Shown in pieces: positions 16,214 to 24,162 of a stretch of DNA of 64,000 bases; position 1 is the stretch's first letter, and every line of letters begins with the position of its first letter. The notes beneath the pieces were generated by a model. That model ran no database searches and was not told the DNA's origin. It was given only the letters and a program-made list of their open reading frames with translations. The translations under genes and the position numbers were made by a program. The DNA is taken from NCBI RefSeq assembly GCF_003260995.1, contig NZ_CP030040.1:2589176-2653175 (forward strand), given 5' to 3'. The DNA is from Acetobacterium sp. KB-1. Its GTDB lineage: Bacteria; Bacillota; Clostridia; Eubacteriales; Eubacteriaceae.

Positions 16214-17568
16214 AAAGTTTGCGAAAAATCATCACCCGTTCGATTTTGCTGACGGCTGCGATTGCACTTTTACTGGTCACCATCAATCTATCATTTTTGA
16301 CCAGCTTTATGATGAAATATTCTAGTAACCATCCACTTAAATATGCGATCTCCGATATTTCCGATGGTCTCTTAAACAGCGATGGCACTTATGAGCTTAA
16401 TTCTTCTGCCACCATTCTGATGAGTAAGCAATTTGTCTGGGCGATGCTGATTGACCGGGAGGGTCAGGTGATCTGGAACAAAAACCTGCCTGAAGATGTG
16501 CCGCTGCAATACACCCTTGCCGATGTAGCCTCCTTTAGCCGTTGGTATCTCAACGACTATCCGGTCTCCGTTTGGGAGCATCCCGACGGTCTGCTGGTTT
16601 TAGGTGAACCCAAAAACAGCACCTGGAAATACAACATCACCTCTACCGAAAACACCATCGCCCATATTCCCGGTTTTATTGTGAGCTTTTTTTTCCTTAA
16701 TGTGTTGATTGCTTTGGCACTGGCTTTATTTCTGGGACTCTGGCTCTACCGTAAGCTAAAGCCGCTCTATAACGGCATTACCGCCCTACCAAAAAAAGAA
16801 CCCCTGACACTGCCCACCGGCGGTGTTACCGGGGAAGTGGCTAGGATTCTCAATGAAACATCGGTGATTCTTTTTCAGCAGGAACAACAACTGGCCCACC
16901 GGGATCAGGCCCGGACGGAATGGATTGCCGGAGTTTCCCACGATATCCGCACCCCGCTGTCGATGGTGATGGGCTACGCCAGCGAACTGGAAATTAACCC
17001 CCGCCTGCCTGCCGCCGAACAAAACCAGGCCCGGATCATCCGAGAGCAGAGTCAACGGATTAAGTCCCTGATCGATGATTTAAACCTGGCTTCCAAACTG
17101 GAGTATCATGCCCAACCGATGGAGCTTAGCCGGGTTTCGCCCGCCGCATTAATCCGAGGTGTAGCGGTCAATTTTATCAATGATGGCCTCACCGCGCCCT
17201 ATTCCCTCTCCGTCGATGTAACCGAAGAAACCAACAGCCCGATTTTACTCTGCGACCAGGCCCTGCTTCACCGGGCGCTGACCAACCTGATTGACAACAG
17301 CATCCGGCACAATCCCCGGGGCTGTAATATTACGCTTTCGGTAACTAATCTAACGACCGGCCTGGTGATTAAGGTCAGTGACGATGGCAAAGGCTATCCC
17401 CCTGAACTTATAAAAAATTCAGGGGGACTGGATGAATCACTATTACTCGGAAACCACGGTTTGGGTCTGATCATTGTTCGTCGGATCATGAAAATTCATG
17501 GCGGGAAGGTTGTTTTTGAAAATCTTCCCGATGGGGGCTGTACGGCTTCACTTGTTTTTATCTCTTAG
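16210..17568 (+). CDS. Sensor histidine kinase
   Basis: The 452-residue kinase has two membrane segments (about residues 13-35 and 156-182) that enclose an extracytoplasmic domain of about 120 residues. A linker and a HisKA domain follow, with the phospho-histidine in GVSHDIRTPLSMVMGYASE near 245. The ATPase domain shows the N box LTNLIDNSIRHN, DDGKGYPP and GNHGLGLIIVRRI. The start ATG overlaps the regulator stop (ATGA). The extracytoplasmic domain is larger than in the intramembrane BceS-type sensors, which fits CprK/NisK-like direct peptide sensing, but this is inference. Confidence 0.93.
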   Translation: MKSLRKIITRSILLTAAIALLLVTINLSFLTSFMMKYSSNHPLKYAISDISDGLLNSDGTYELNSSATILMSKQFVWAMLIDREGQVIWNKNLPEDVPLQYTLADVASFSRWYLNDYPVSVWEHPDGLLVLGEPKNSTWKYNITSTENTIAHIPGFIVSFFFLNVLIALALALFLGLWLYRKLKPLYNGITALPKKEPLTLPTGGVTGEVARILNETSVILFQQEQQLAHRDQARTEWIAGVSHDIRTPLSMVMGYASELEINPRLPAAEQNQARIIREQSQRIKSLIDDLNLASKLEYHAQPMELSRVSPAALIRGVAVNFINDGLTAPYSLSVDVTEETNSPILLCDQALLHRALTNLIDNSIRHNPRGCNITLSVTNLTTGLVIKVSDDGKGYPPELIKNSGGLDESLLLGNHGLGLIIVRRIMKIHGGKVVFENLPDGGCTASLVFIS

Positions 17569-17640
17569 AATGCCTTTTATCTTTGTTATCATGTTGTCTT
17601 AACAACTATGATCGATCTGAATCAATACGTTTTGTCAAAA

Positions 17641-18225
17641 TCATTTTGTGAGCATCCCTCGCCCAATCACCGGTGCCAGTCGTTTGGCCAGTAGTACGCT
17701 GAGCGCAATCTTGATTATCCCCCCTGGCAGGGTCATCACAAATCCTGACATCATGACCGTTGCCGCTCCCACTGGCGTATTCAGATAATAATTGAGAATC
17801 ACATAATACCATGGTAATCCCACGGCGTAGATTACCGCTGTTCCTGCAACCGCAGCCAAAATTAGCTGCTTTGTTGAGTGATCAGGGTTTCTTTCAGCCA
17901 ACCACCCGGTAACAAATGCCCCCAGCGCAAAGCCGACAATATAGCCAAAGGTCGGTTTTAAAACATACATTAAGCCGCCGCCACCGGTAAATACCGGTAC
18001 CCCTACCAGACCCATAAAAATATAAACTAAAACCGCAATCAGCCCCCCTCGGGACCCCAGCAGCAACCCGGCCAGAAGTACAAACATCGTCTGGAGGGTT
18101 AAGGGTATTCCCGGCAGGGGCACTTTAATCATCGCTCCTACCACAATCAATGCGGAAAATAATCCGCACAACACCAGTATTCTAATACTGAGGGTATTTT
18201 TATTAATCACGTTTTTTTCAATCAT
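17641..18225 (-). CDS. bioY: BioY biotin transporter substrate-binding component
   Basis: The 194-residue protein is an S component of an energy-coupling factor transporter. It has six hydrophobic segments and the BioY signatures GIPLTLQTMFVLLAG (about residues 34-48), YVFMGLVGVPVF-like segments near 70 and PTFGYIVGF near 92. No EcfA or EcfT genes are nearby, so it would rely on a shared module elsewhere. The ATG at 18225 follows GAGGATGGAACGAA. It lies 86 bases downstream of birA on the same strand and is probably read from the birA promoter, which would put both under biotin control. It converges with the histidine kinase gene. Confidence 0.95.
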   Translation of the reverse strand: MIEKNVINKNTLSIRILVLCGLFSALIVVGAMIKVPLPGIPLTLQTMFVLLAGLLLGSRGGLIAVLVYIFMGLVGVPVFTGGGGLMYVLKPTFGYIVGFALGAFVTGWLAERNPDHSTKQLILAAVAGTAVIYAVGLPWYYVILNYYLNTPVGAATVMMSGFVMTLPGGIIKIALSVLLAKRLAPVIGRGMLTK

Positions 18226-18311
18226 TTCGTTCCATCCTCTTCTAATTTTCCATCCTGTAAAAATTGTTTGATGTTAACTGGCAGCGAAGCTCAGGACCGT
18301 CTATTAATTAT

Positions 18312-19289
18312 CTAGATCTTTCTGATACTAATTTCCCCGCTGTTCAGGGTTTCTGTTTGTCCAAATTGATTTTTGATAATTAATCCGCCTTCGTCACTAA
18401 TGTCCAGGGCGGTTGCTACTTCCCACTCATCGTTCCTAAAAACCTTAATCTGTTTTCCCAAAACCATCGAGTGGGTTTTGTATTCCTCTAAAAAATCCCG
18501 ATTAGTCAGATCGTCACAAATCGTTAAGACCTCGTTGATAATTTCCGCTGCCAGCCGATTACGGGTCAGGGCATCCGGTTTTTCATTAAACAAGGTCCCG
18601 ACAATGTCTTTCAGTTCTTTGGGCAAGGCTGTTTCCGGCTGTTTAAAATTCACCCCGATGCCAATGATCACAAACTCGAACTGTCCGTTCTCAAAGTTAG
18701 TCACCGCCTCGGTGAGAATCCCCACAATTTTTCGGTCGCCCATAAAAATATCATTGACCCACTTGATCTGGGTATCAATGCCTGTCACTTTTTTAATCGC
18801 CCGACAAACCCCCACCGATGCGCCGGTGGTTAACAGCACTGCATCCCGGGCGGCCACATCGGGTCGCAATACCAGACTTAAATAAATCCCGCTTTTGGGC
18901 GGTGAATAAAAGGAACGGCCCATTCGACCCCGTCCCTTTGTTTGCTCTTCGGCAATAATAACAGTTCCCGTTTTTACCCCTTCCAGTGCCAATTTCTTGG
19001 CTTCCTGATTCGTGGAACCAAGGGTTTGATAGACCATCAGTGGAAGCGCCTGATTGGTTGGAGACAGCCAGGGGCGTATCCCTTCCGCCGACATTCGGTC
19101 CGATTCACTTTTTAGCCGATAGCCCTTGTTGGTGGTGGACTCTATTTCATAACCCGCTTCTTTTAAGCTTTTGATGGCCTTCCAGATGGCTGAGCGGGAG
19201 ACCGCCATGGTGCTGGCCAGCACTTCTCCTGAAAGATAGGTTTCGCGATTTTCTTCCAAGGTTTGTAATAATTTTTGTTTTGTCGACAT
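18312..19289 (-). CDS. birA: Bifunctional biotin--protein ligase and biotin repressor
   Basis: The protein joins an N-terminal winged helix (about residues 1-60, with AVSRSAIWKAIKSLKEAGY as recognition region) to a biotin ligase domain. The catalytic loop GRGRMGRSF lies near residue 103 and KWVNDIF near 165. A C-terminal SH3-like domain follows. It makes biotinyl-AMP, attaches biotin to carboxylase carrier domains and represses when biotin is abundant. I set the start at ATG 19289 (MSTKQKLL), with GAGGTG six bases upstream. The longer frame to 19337 would read through the promoter. A BirA operator overlaps its promoter. Confidence 0.95.
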   Translation of the reverse strand: MSTKQKLLQTLEENRETYLSGEVLASTMAVSRSAIWKAIKSLKEAGYEIESTTNKGYRLKSESDRMSAEGIRPWLSPTNQALPLMVYQTLGSTNQEAKKLALEGVKTGTVIIAEEQTKGRGRMGRSFYSPPKSGIYLSLVLRPDVAARDAVLLTTGASVGVCRAIKKVTGIDTQIKWVNDIFMGDRKIVGILTEAVTNFENGQFEFVIIGIGVNFKQPETALPKELKDIVGTLFNEKPDALTRNRLAAEIINEVLTICDDLTNRDFLEEYKTHSMVLGKQIKVFRNDEWEVATALDISDEGGLIIKNQFGQTETLNSGEISIRKI

Positions 19290-19308
19290 TTTTTTCACCT
19301 CTTGCTGT

Positions 19309-19362
19309 ATTCTAACCAAAAAAAAAGCGATTGTCAACCACTTTTACTTAAATGGTCGACAA
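19309..19362 (-). promoter_or_regulatory. birA promoter with overlapping BirA operator
   Basis: On the minus strand TTGACA (19337-19332), 17 bases and TAGAAT (19314-19309) form a sigma-A promoter. The dyad TTGTCAACC-N14-GGTCGACAA (19331-19362) matches the Firmicute BirA operator pattern and overlaps the -35 box. This predicts autoregulation of birA and biotin control of bioY. Confidence 0.85.
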
Positions 19363-19373
19363 TCGTTTTTTTT
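19318..19373. terminator. Bidirectional terminator overlapping the BirA operator
   Basis: The operator dyad also makes an RNA stem (about 14 pairs) flanked by nine As on one side and eight Ts on the other. On the minus strand it ends the glycosyltransferase unit that stops at 19394. The same bases therefore seem to serve as upstream terminator, operator and -35 region. Confidence 0.7.
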
Positions 19374-19393
19374 ATCCTGGTTATCAGTTTTAT

Positions 19394-20881
19394 TTAGTCA
19401 CTTTTGAGATGGTACAAAGAAATGACCGTATCCTTTGTGATTAATTCATATTTCTTCCCCAGAACAGCATAGAGCGTCTGGTTTTGTTGGGGATCATTGT
19501 TTAACACAATCCATTTAGGCGGATTATTTTCTAATCGCTTATTGGTATCAACAAGCACTTGCGGATCGTAGCGCCCCCACCATTCCTGCATCGTAAAATA
19601 TTTATAACAGGGTGTGATATCCGCCTTTAGAAACCATCCGGCGGGAACCGAATAACCTAAAACGCTGTCTAAATCGTCAGCCGGGATTAAATTTTTAATC
19701 GTCATGGCGTCTTCATAATAGCTGTTATTCGGTTGTTCTTCAATCATTTCCCACACCGTCTGATCTGCAAAGTTCAGGTAGCTGCCCACCGTTATCAGCA
19801 GCAGCGCCAATACCCCGACAAGCATCACGCGATAGTTTTCCTGGATCAGCATTTTCCCATCTTTTAGATAGAGCTCAATCAGTAAAATAATGGCCAAAAC
19901 AAAGCACGGGGCCGTTAAGATAAAATAATGGTAGAAAACCCCGCCCAGCAGCAGTGAAAAAAAGGTGATCAACGAACCGGTGATCAATAACCAGGCAATT
20001 TCTTTGCTAACTTTTTTCAGCAAATAGTATATCCCCACACTAAAGGAAAAAATCACCGGAGTAATGGCGTAACCAAATTTTACAAATTCCTCTGGTGTTG
20101 ATATCCCTGACATCCCCCCAGCATATTTGAGATTAAACAGAAAGGTTCCATAAATCATATCGCCAAAAGCATGATTCGCTAAAAAATAAATGGCGACTAA
20201 CGAACAGACAAAAAACGAACCGCTAAGAAATGTCAGGGCATTATCAAAAAAATTGCGAAACGACTGATTCACCAGCAATTGGATCATCACGACTAAGACG
20301 ATCGCACCAATAAATACGCTATTATTTAAGCGAATAAAGAGGATTAACGTAAAGCAGATCCCATACACCAGCGCATAGATTGGTGGATGCTTGGCTTTTC
20401 CCAGGGGTTCTAACTTAAAATATTTTGTGGCCAGGTATAGCGGCAGAAATAATAACGGTAAACTATATTCCTCGGTTAAGTTTCCCCCTTCAAAGGTGGC
20501 GGCCAGAATCAGCAAAAAGAAAACAACCGGAATCCAACACCACTTTTTTGCTAAAAACAATCGCCCCATTCTAAAAATCAAAATCAGATTGACACCCATA
20601 AAAAACCATTGCACCAAAAAGTTACCAAAACGATTAGGCCATATCGACCAGCCCAAGGCCTCGATAAAAAACATCACCGGCCCCTTATGATCAAATAAAT
20701 CCACATAGGGAATGTAGCCAGCGGTGATGCCCTTGCCAATCAGTAAGAATATCGCCGAGTCTGAGATGCCATAATTATCAATAAAGAGGGGGCTGGTTCC
20801 ATAAGCAAACACCAGTAGAAAAAGAACGGCCATTAAAACTAGAATGCCATAGTCCAGAAGCGAATTTTTATCTATCTTCAT
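19394..20881 (-). CDS. Polytopic membrane glycosyltransferase-like protein (GT39/ArnT-like)
   Basis: The 495-residue protein has about 10-11 hydrophobic segments and a soluble C-terminal tail from about residue 375. Near residue 55 it has GYIPYVDLFDHKGPVMF in the first large outer loop. This matches the pattern of polyprenyl-phosphate-sugar dependent mannosyl/arabinosyltransferase-like membrane proteins, in which an aspartate in this loop is catalytic. The sugar and acceptor are unknown. Its ATG follows directly after the stop codon of the GT2 gene, so the two are coupled: the GT2 enzyme likely makes the lipid-linked sugar that this protein uses. It ends at the terminator shared with the birA operator. 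Confidence 0.75.
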   Translation of the reverse strand: MKIDKNSLLDYGILVLMAVLFLLVFAYGTSPLFIDNYGISDSAIFLLIGKGITAGYIPYVDLFDHKGPVMFFIEALGWSIWPNRFGNFLVQWFFMGVNLILIFRMGRLFLAKKWCWIPVVFFLLILAATFEGGNLTEEYSLPLLFLPLYLATKYFKLEPLGKAKHPPIYALVYGICFTLILFIRLNNSVFIGAIVLVVMIQLLVNQSFRNFFDNALTFLSGSFFVCSLVAIYFLANHAFGDMIYGTFLFNLKYAGGMSGISTPEEFVKFGYAITPVIFSFSVGIYYLLKKVSKEIAWLLITGSLITFFSLLLGGVFYHYFILTAPCFVLAIILLIELYLKDGKMLIQENYRVMLVGVLALLLITVGSYLNFADQTVWEMIEEQPNNSYYEDAMTIKNLIPADDLDSVLGYSVPAGWFLKADITPCYKYFTMQEWWGRYDPQVLVDTNKRLENNPPKWIVLNNDPQQNQTLYAVLGKKYELITKDTVISLYHLKSD

Positions 20882-21820
20882 TTAATTGCGTTCCTTGACA
20901 ATAAAAATAGGCCGTTTTTTCGTTTCTAAATACGTTTTGGCCAGGTATTGACCCAAAATCCCGATGCTGAATAACTGAATCCCACTGATCAGAAAAATCA
21001 AACACACCAGCGAAGCCCACCCATAGGCGGAACCATGCCATAATATTTCCCGAATAATGATCACCACAATGGCCACAAACGATAGCATACAAAAAAGTAG
21101 GCCGGTGGCTGATGCAAAGGCCAACGGTGCGGTTGAAAAACCGATGATCCCTTCCACTGAATATAGGCATAATTCCCAGAAAGACCACTTGGTTTTTCCG
21201 GCCACCCGCTCAACATCCTGATAAGGCAGCCATTTTGTCTTGAAACCAACCCACTCAAAAATTCCCTTTGAAAAGCGATTATACTCACCGATCGCCAGAA
21301 CAGCTTCGACCACAAAACGCTTCATCAGTCTAAAATCTCGTGCCCCTTCGACAATTTCCATGCCCGTCATCCGATTGATCAGTTTGTAAAAGCGTTTGGC
21401 AAAAAACGAACGAATACGGGATTCTTTGGCGCGGCTTGCCCGACAGGCTGCCACACAGTCAACATCCTCATTAATTAGAGCCTCATACATGGGCATGATT
21501 AAGGCTGGTGGATCCTGCAAATCAACGTCCATAATTCCGACATAATCCCCGGAGGCATAACTTAACCCAGCATAAATAGCCGCTTCTTTACCAAAATTCC
21601 GGGAAAAAGATACATATTTTACGCGACAATCCTTTTCACTAAGCTTTTTTATAATCGGCAGGGTTTTATCTTTCGAACCATCATCAATAAACAGAATCTC
21701 AAAATCTACTGTGGGCATCTGAGTGATAACCCCATTCACCAGCGTATCATAAAAAAGGGGAATGACCTCTTCTTCACAATAACAGGGAATCACCATACTT
21801 ATTGTTTGTTTCTCCATCAT
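20882..21820 (-). CDS. Polyprenyl-phosphate glycosyltransferase, GT2 (GtrB/DPM1-like)
   Basis: The 312-residue enzyme has a GT2 catalytic domain with VIPCYCEEEV near residue 10, FIDDGSKD near 44 and the metal-binding DVDLQDPP near 99. It ends in two membrane helices (about 232-255 and 268-290) typical of GtrB-type enzymes that load a sugar onto undecaprenyl phosphate. The arginine-rich RFYKLINRMTG segment is the usual interface helix. It is the first gene of a two-gene unit with the membrane glycosyltransferase. Two adjacent ATGs (21820 and 21817) could serve as the start. A terminator-like hairpin lies about 77 bases upstream. Confidence 0.92.
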   Translation of the reverse strand: MMEKQTISMVIPCYCEEEVIPLFYDTLVNGVITQMPTVDFEILFIDDGSKDKTLPIIKKLSEKDCRVKYVSFSRNFGKEAAIYAGLSYASGDYVGIMDVDLQDPPALIMPMYEALINEDVDCVAACRASRAKESRIRSFFAKRFYKLINRMTGMEIVEGARDFRLMKRFVVEAVLAIGEYNRFSKGIFEWVGFKTKWLPYQDVERVAGKTKWSFWELCLYSVEGIIGFSTAPLAFASATGLLFCMLSFVAIVVIIIREILWHGSAYGWASLVCLIFLISGIQLFSIGILGQYLAKTYLETKKRPIFIVKERN

Positions 21821-21896
21821 TCTTCACCCTCACATTATCTTAGTACGTCCTCAAGAACAGAAAACCTCTCAAAACACAAAAATGCTTTTAAAAAAT

Positions 21897-21942
21897 AAAA
21901 TCCTGTCTTTGATTTTCCCTCGGGTTTCAAGACAGGATTTTA
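21897..21942 (-). terminator. Hairpin with U-tract upstream of the GT2 gene
   Basis: TAAAATCCTGTCTT pairs with AAGACAGGATTTTA and is followed on the minus strand by TTTTTT. It lies between the ABC operon terminator (22073-22105) and the GT2 gene, so it is either a second terminator or an attenuator of the GT2 unit. Confidence 0.75.
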
Positions 21943-22072
21943 ACTGCTATTTTTTATATATACCACGAATCAGCTTCACGAATCAAAAAAGCCCGTGTTT
22001 TCTAGATTTTTTCCCAAATCATAACTGCTTTGACGAGATTTTTTAGTGCTGTTCGAACTCTAACTAAAAAAA

Positions 22073-22105
22073 GATTATCGCCATTAAAAATAATGGCCGA
22101 TAATC
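22073..22105 (-). terminator. Terminator of ABC import system 1
   Basis: GATTATCGGCCATTA pairs with AATGGCGATAATC with one bulge and is followed on the minus strand by seven Ts. It begins 25 bases after the stop codon of the last ATPase gene. Confidence 0.88.
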
Positions 22106-22129
22106 GATTTTGAAACTGACCCCAGTCGG

Positions 22130-23053
22130 TTAATATAATTTTTGAAGTACCAGGCTGGGGAAATTATTAAAAACACGGTGTTTTGGTGATAACTCCACCA
22201 TTTCGGCTTCTTCTATCGCACTTCTTTCATCATAATCAATTAATATTTTATTTCGTTCATAAAGTGGATCTGGCACCGGTACTGCTGATAATAAGGACTG
22301 CGTATAGGGATGGGCCGGTCTTGTGAAAATTTCTTCTGTTGGTCCAATTTCCATAATCTTTCCATGGAGCATCACTGCTACCTTGTCACAGATAAATTTA
22401 ATTATTGAAAGATCATGGGCTATCAAAAGAAACGAAAACCCATGCTCCCGTTGCAACCGCTGAAATAAGGTGATTATTTGAGCCTGTATGGAAACATCCA
22501 GTGATGCAATCGGTTCGTCAGCAATGATTAAATCCGGACTTGTGCTCAAACACCGGGCAATCGCAACACGCTGGCGCTGACCACCCGATATTTCGGTTGG
22601 GTATTTCTTTTTAAAGGTGTGATCTAGTCCCACTTCCATTAAAAGGGTGTCCAATTTTTCCTGAATTTTATTTTTGTCTTGCAGCAATTTATTTACAACA
22701 ATTGGTTCCGTTATAATTTCTTCAATTGTCATTCTGGGGTTAAGTGCTGCTGCTGAATCCTGAAAGATAATCTGCATATTTTTGTTAATATCGCCTTTGT
22801 TTTTTCGATACACCCCCTTGTCCGAAATCAGATTTCCTTTAAAATAGACTTCGCCCGCTGTTGCCGGATAAATACCCATGATGGTTCGGGCAACTGTCGA
22901 TTTACCCGATCCCGTTTCACCAACTAAACCAACCACTTCGCCTTTTTTTACCTCAAAATCGACGCCATTGACGGCTTTAATTGTTAAATCTTTATTGATC
23001 TGAAAATGCTGCTGCAGATTTGAAACACTTAAAATCGACTCTGAGTTCATCAT
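22130..23053 (-). CDS. ABC importer ATPase, DppF/NikE-like (system 1)
   Basis: The 307-residue ATPase has Walker A GETGSGKST near residue 45, the Q-loop in IIFQDSAAALNPR, the signature EISGGQRQRVAIARCL near 159, and Walker B LIIADEPIASLDV. The C-terminal region with HPYTQSLLSAVP is the oligopeptide/dipeptide-transporter extension. It overlaps the upstream DppD-like gene by four bases and forms the second ATPase of a five-gene Opp/Nik-type importer. Family members import peptides, opines, nickel or nickel chelates. The methyltransferase at the head of this operon argues against a plain peptide permease, though this is inference. Confidence 0.93.
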   Translation of the reverse strand: MMNSESILSVSNLQQHFQINKDLTIKAVNGVDFEVKKGEVVGLVGETGSGKSTVARTIMGIYPATAGEVYFKGNLISDKGVYRKNKGDINKNMQIIFQDSAAALNPRMTIEEIITEPIVVNKLLQDKNKIQEKLDTLLMEVGLDHTFKKKYPTEISGGQRQRVAIARCLSTSPDLIIADEPIASLDVSIQAQIITLFQRLQREHGFSFLLIAHDLSIIKFICDKVAVMLHGKIMEIGPTEEIFTRPAHPYTQSLLSAVPVPDPLYERNKILIDYDERSAIEEAEMVELSPKHRVFNNFPSLVLQKLY

Positions 23054-24069
23054 TCTTTTTCCATCCTTTTCAATGAAATTGGTGGTTTAATTTTGGGTGC
23101 TTTTTCATCCATCAACCATGTCGCCACATAATGGGTGGGTGAGACTTCATACATCGGGGGCATTTCTTCATAATCAATGGCGAGAGCATATCGATTTCGT
23201 ATCGCAAACGCATCGCCTGGGGGTGGATTTAGCATAATCGGTGGGGTTCCGGGAATGGTGGCCAACGAATCACCCGCCTTAGTCAGTGCCGGCAAAGCCG
23301 ACATCAGTCCCCATACATAGGGATGTCTGGGGTTATAAAATATATCTTCTGCGGTTCCAATCTCCACAATTTTTCCGGCGTACATTACTGCCACGCGATC
23401 GGCAATTCTGGCAACAACGCCCAGATCATGCGAAATAAATACAATAGAAATCCCGGTTTTATTACGGATATCTAACAGTAAATCTAATATTTTTGCCTGA
23501 ACCGTTACGTCAAGCGCAGTGGTTGCTTCATCGGCAAACAGAATTTGGGGATTTGATGCCAAGGCGATTGCCAGTACACAACGCTGTCTCATTCCGCCAG
23601 AAAAAAAGTGTGGCTGCAACGAAAACATCTCTTCCTCTCTGTTAATCCCCACCAAATTGAGCATTTCGATTCCCCGTTTTTTTGCCTCTTCCTTACTGAC
23701 TTTATTGTGTTTAACAATAGCCTCTGTTATCTGCTTACCAATCGGAATTGTCGGGTTGAGGGTGGTCATTGGATCCTGAAAAACCATCGACATAACACCA
23801 CCTCGCAGTTTTCTCATTTCCTTTTCCTTATAGTCGGTAATGTCTTCGCCTTCGACAATGATTTGCCCTTGTTTGATTCTGGATGTTTTCGGTAGCAGTT
23901 TTAGAACGGCTTGGCTCATCACCGTTTTTCCACAGCCGGATTCTCCAACAATGGCTAATATTTCGCCTTTTTTCAGTGTCAGACTGACATCTCTAACCGC
24001 TTCAACCTCACCATTTTTCGTATCAAAACTCACTGATAAATTTTTCAATTGTAAAATCGGTTCCTCCAT
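23050..24069 (-). CDS. ABC importer ATPase, DppD/NikD-like (system 1)
   Basis: The 339-residue ATPase has Walker A GESGCGKTV near residue 39, the signature FSGGMRQRCVLAIAL near 158, Walker B ILFADEATTALDV and the H-loop VFISHDLGVVARIAD. The C-terminal region contains PRHPYVWGLMSALP. The cysteine cluster that some DppD proteins carry at the C-terminus is absent here. It follows the binding-protein gene after a 93-base gap with a hairpin, and overlaps the next ATPase gene by four bases. It powers import together with the two permeases encoded upstream. Confidence 0.93.
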   Translation of the reverse strand: MEEPILQLKNLSVSFDTKNGEVEAVRDVSLTLKKGEILAIVGESGCGKTVMSQAVLKLLPKTSRIKQGQIIVEGEDITDYKEKEMRKLRGGVMSMVFQDPMTTLNPTIPIGKQITEAIVKHNKVSKEEAKKRGIEMLNLVGINREEEMFSLQPHFFSGGMRQRCVLAIALASNPQILFADEATTALDVTVQAKILDLLLDIRNKTGISIVFISHDLGVVARIADRVAVMYAGKIVEIGTAEDIFYNPRHPYVWGLMSALPALTKAGDSLATIPGTPPIMLNPPPGDAFAIRNRYALAIDYEEMPPMYEVSPTHYVATWLMDEKAPKIKPPISLKRMEKE

Positions 24070-24096
24070 CTATTGCCCTCCTATTCTATCGATAGA

Positions 24097-24124
24097 TGCC
24101 GGATGCTCAACTAAACATCCGGCA
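24097..24124 (-). terminator. Intercistronic hairpin after the binding-protein gene (system 1)
   Basis: TGCCGGATG and CATCCGGCA form a perfect 9-bp stem with a loop of about 10 bases between the binding-protein gene and the ATPase genes. There is no U-tract, so it more likely protects the upstream mRNA and raises binding-protein yield than ends transcription. Confidence 0.6.
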
Positions 24125-24162
24125 AACAAAGAATGCCTTACAGCCTTTTACTTCTGCGCTTA

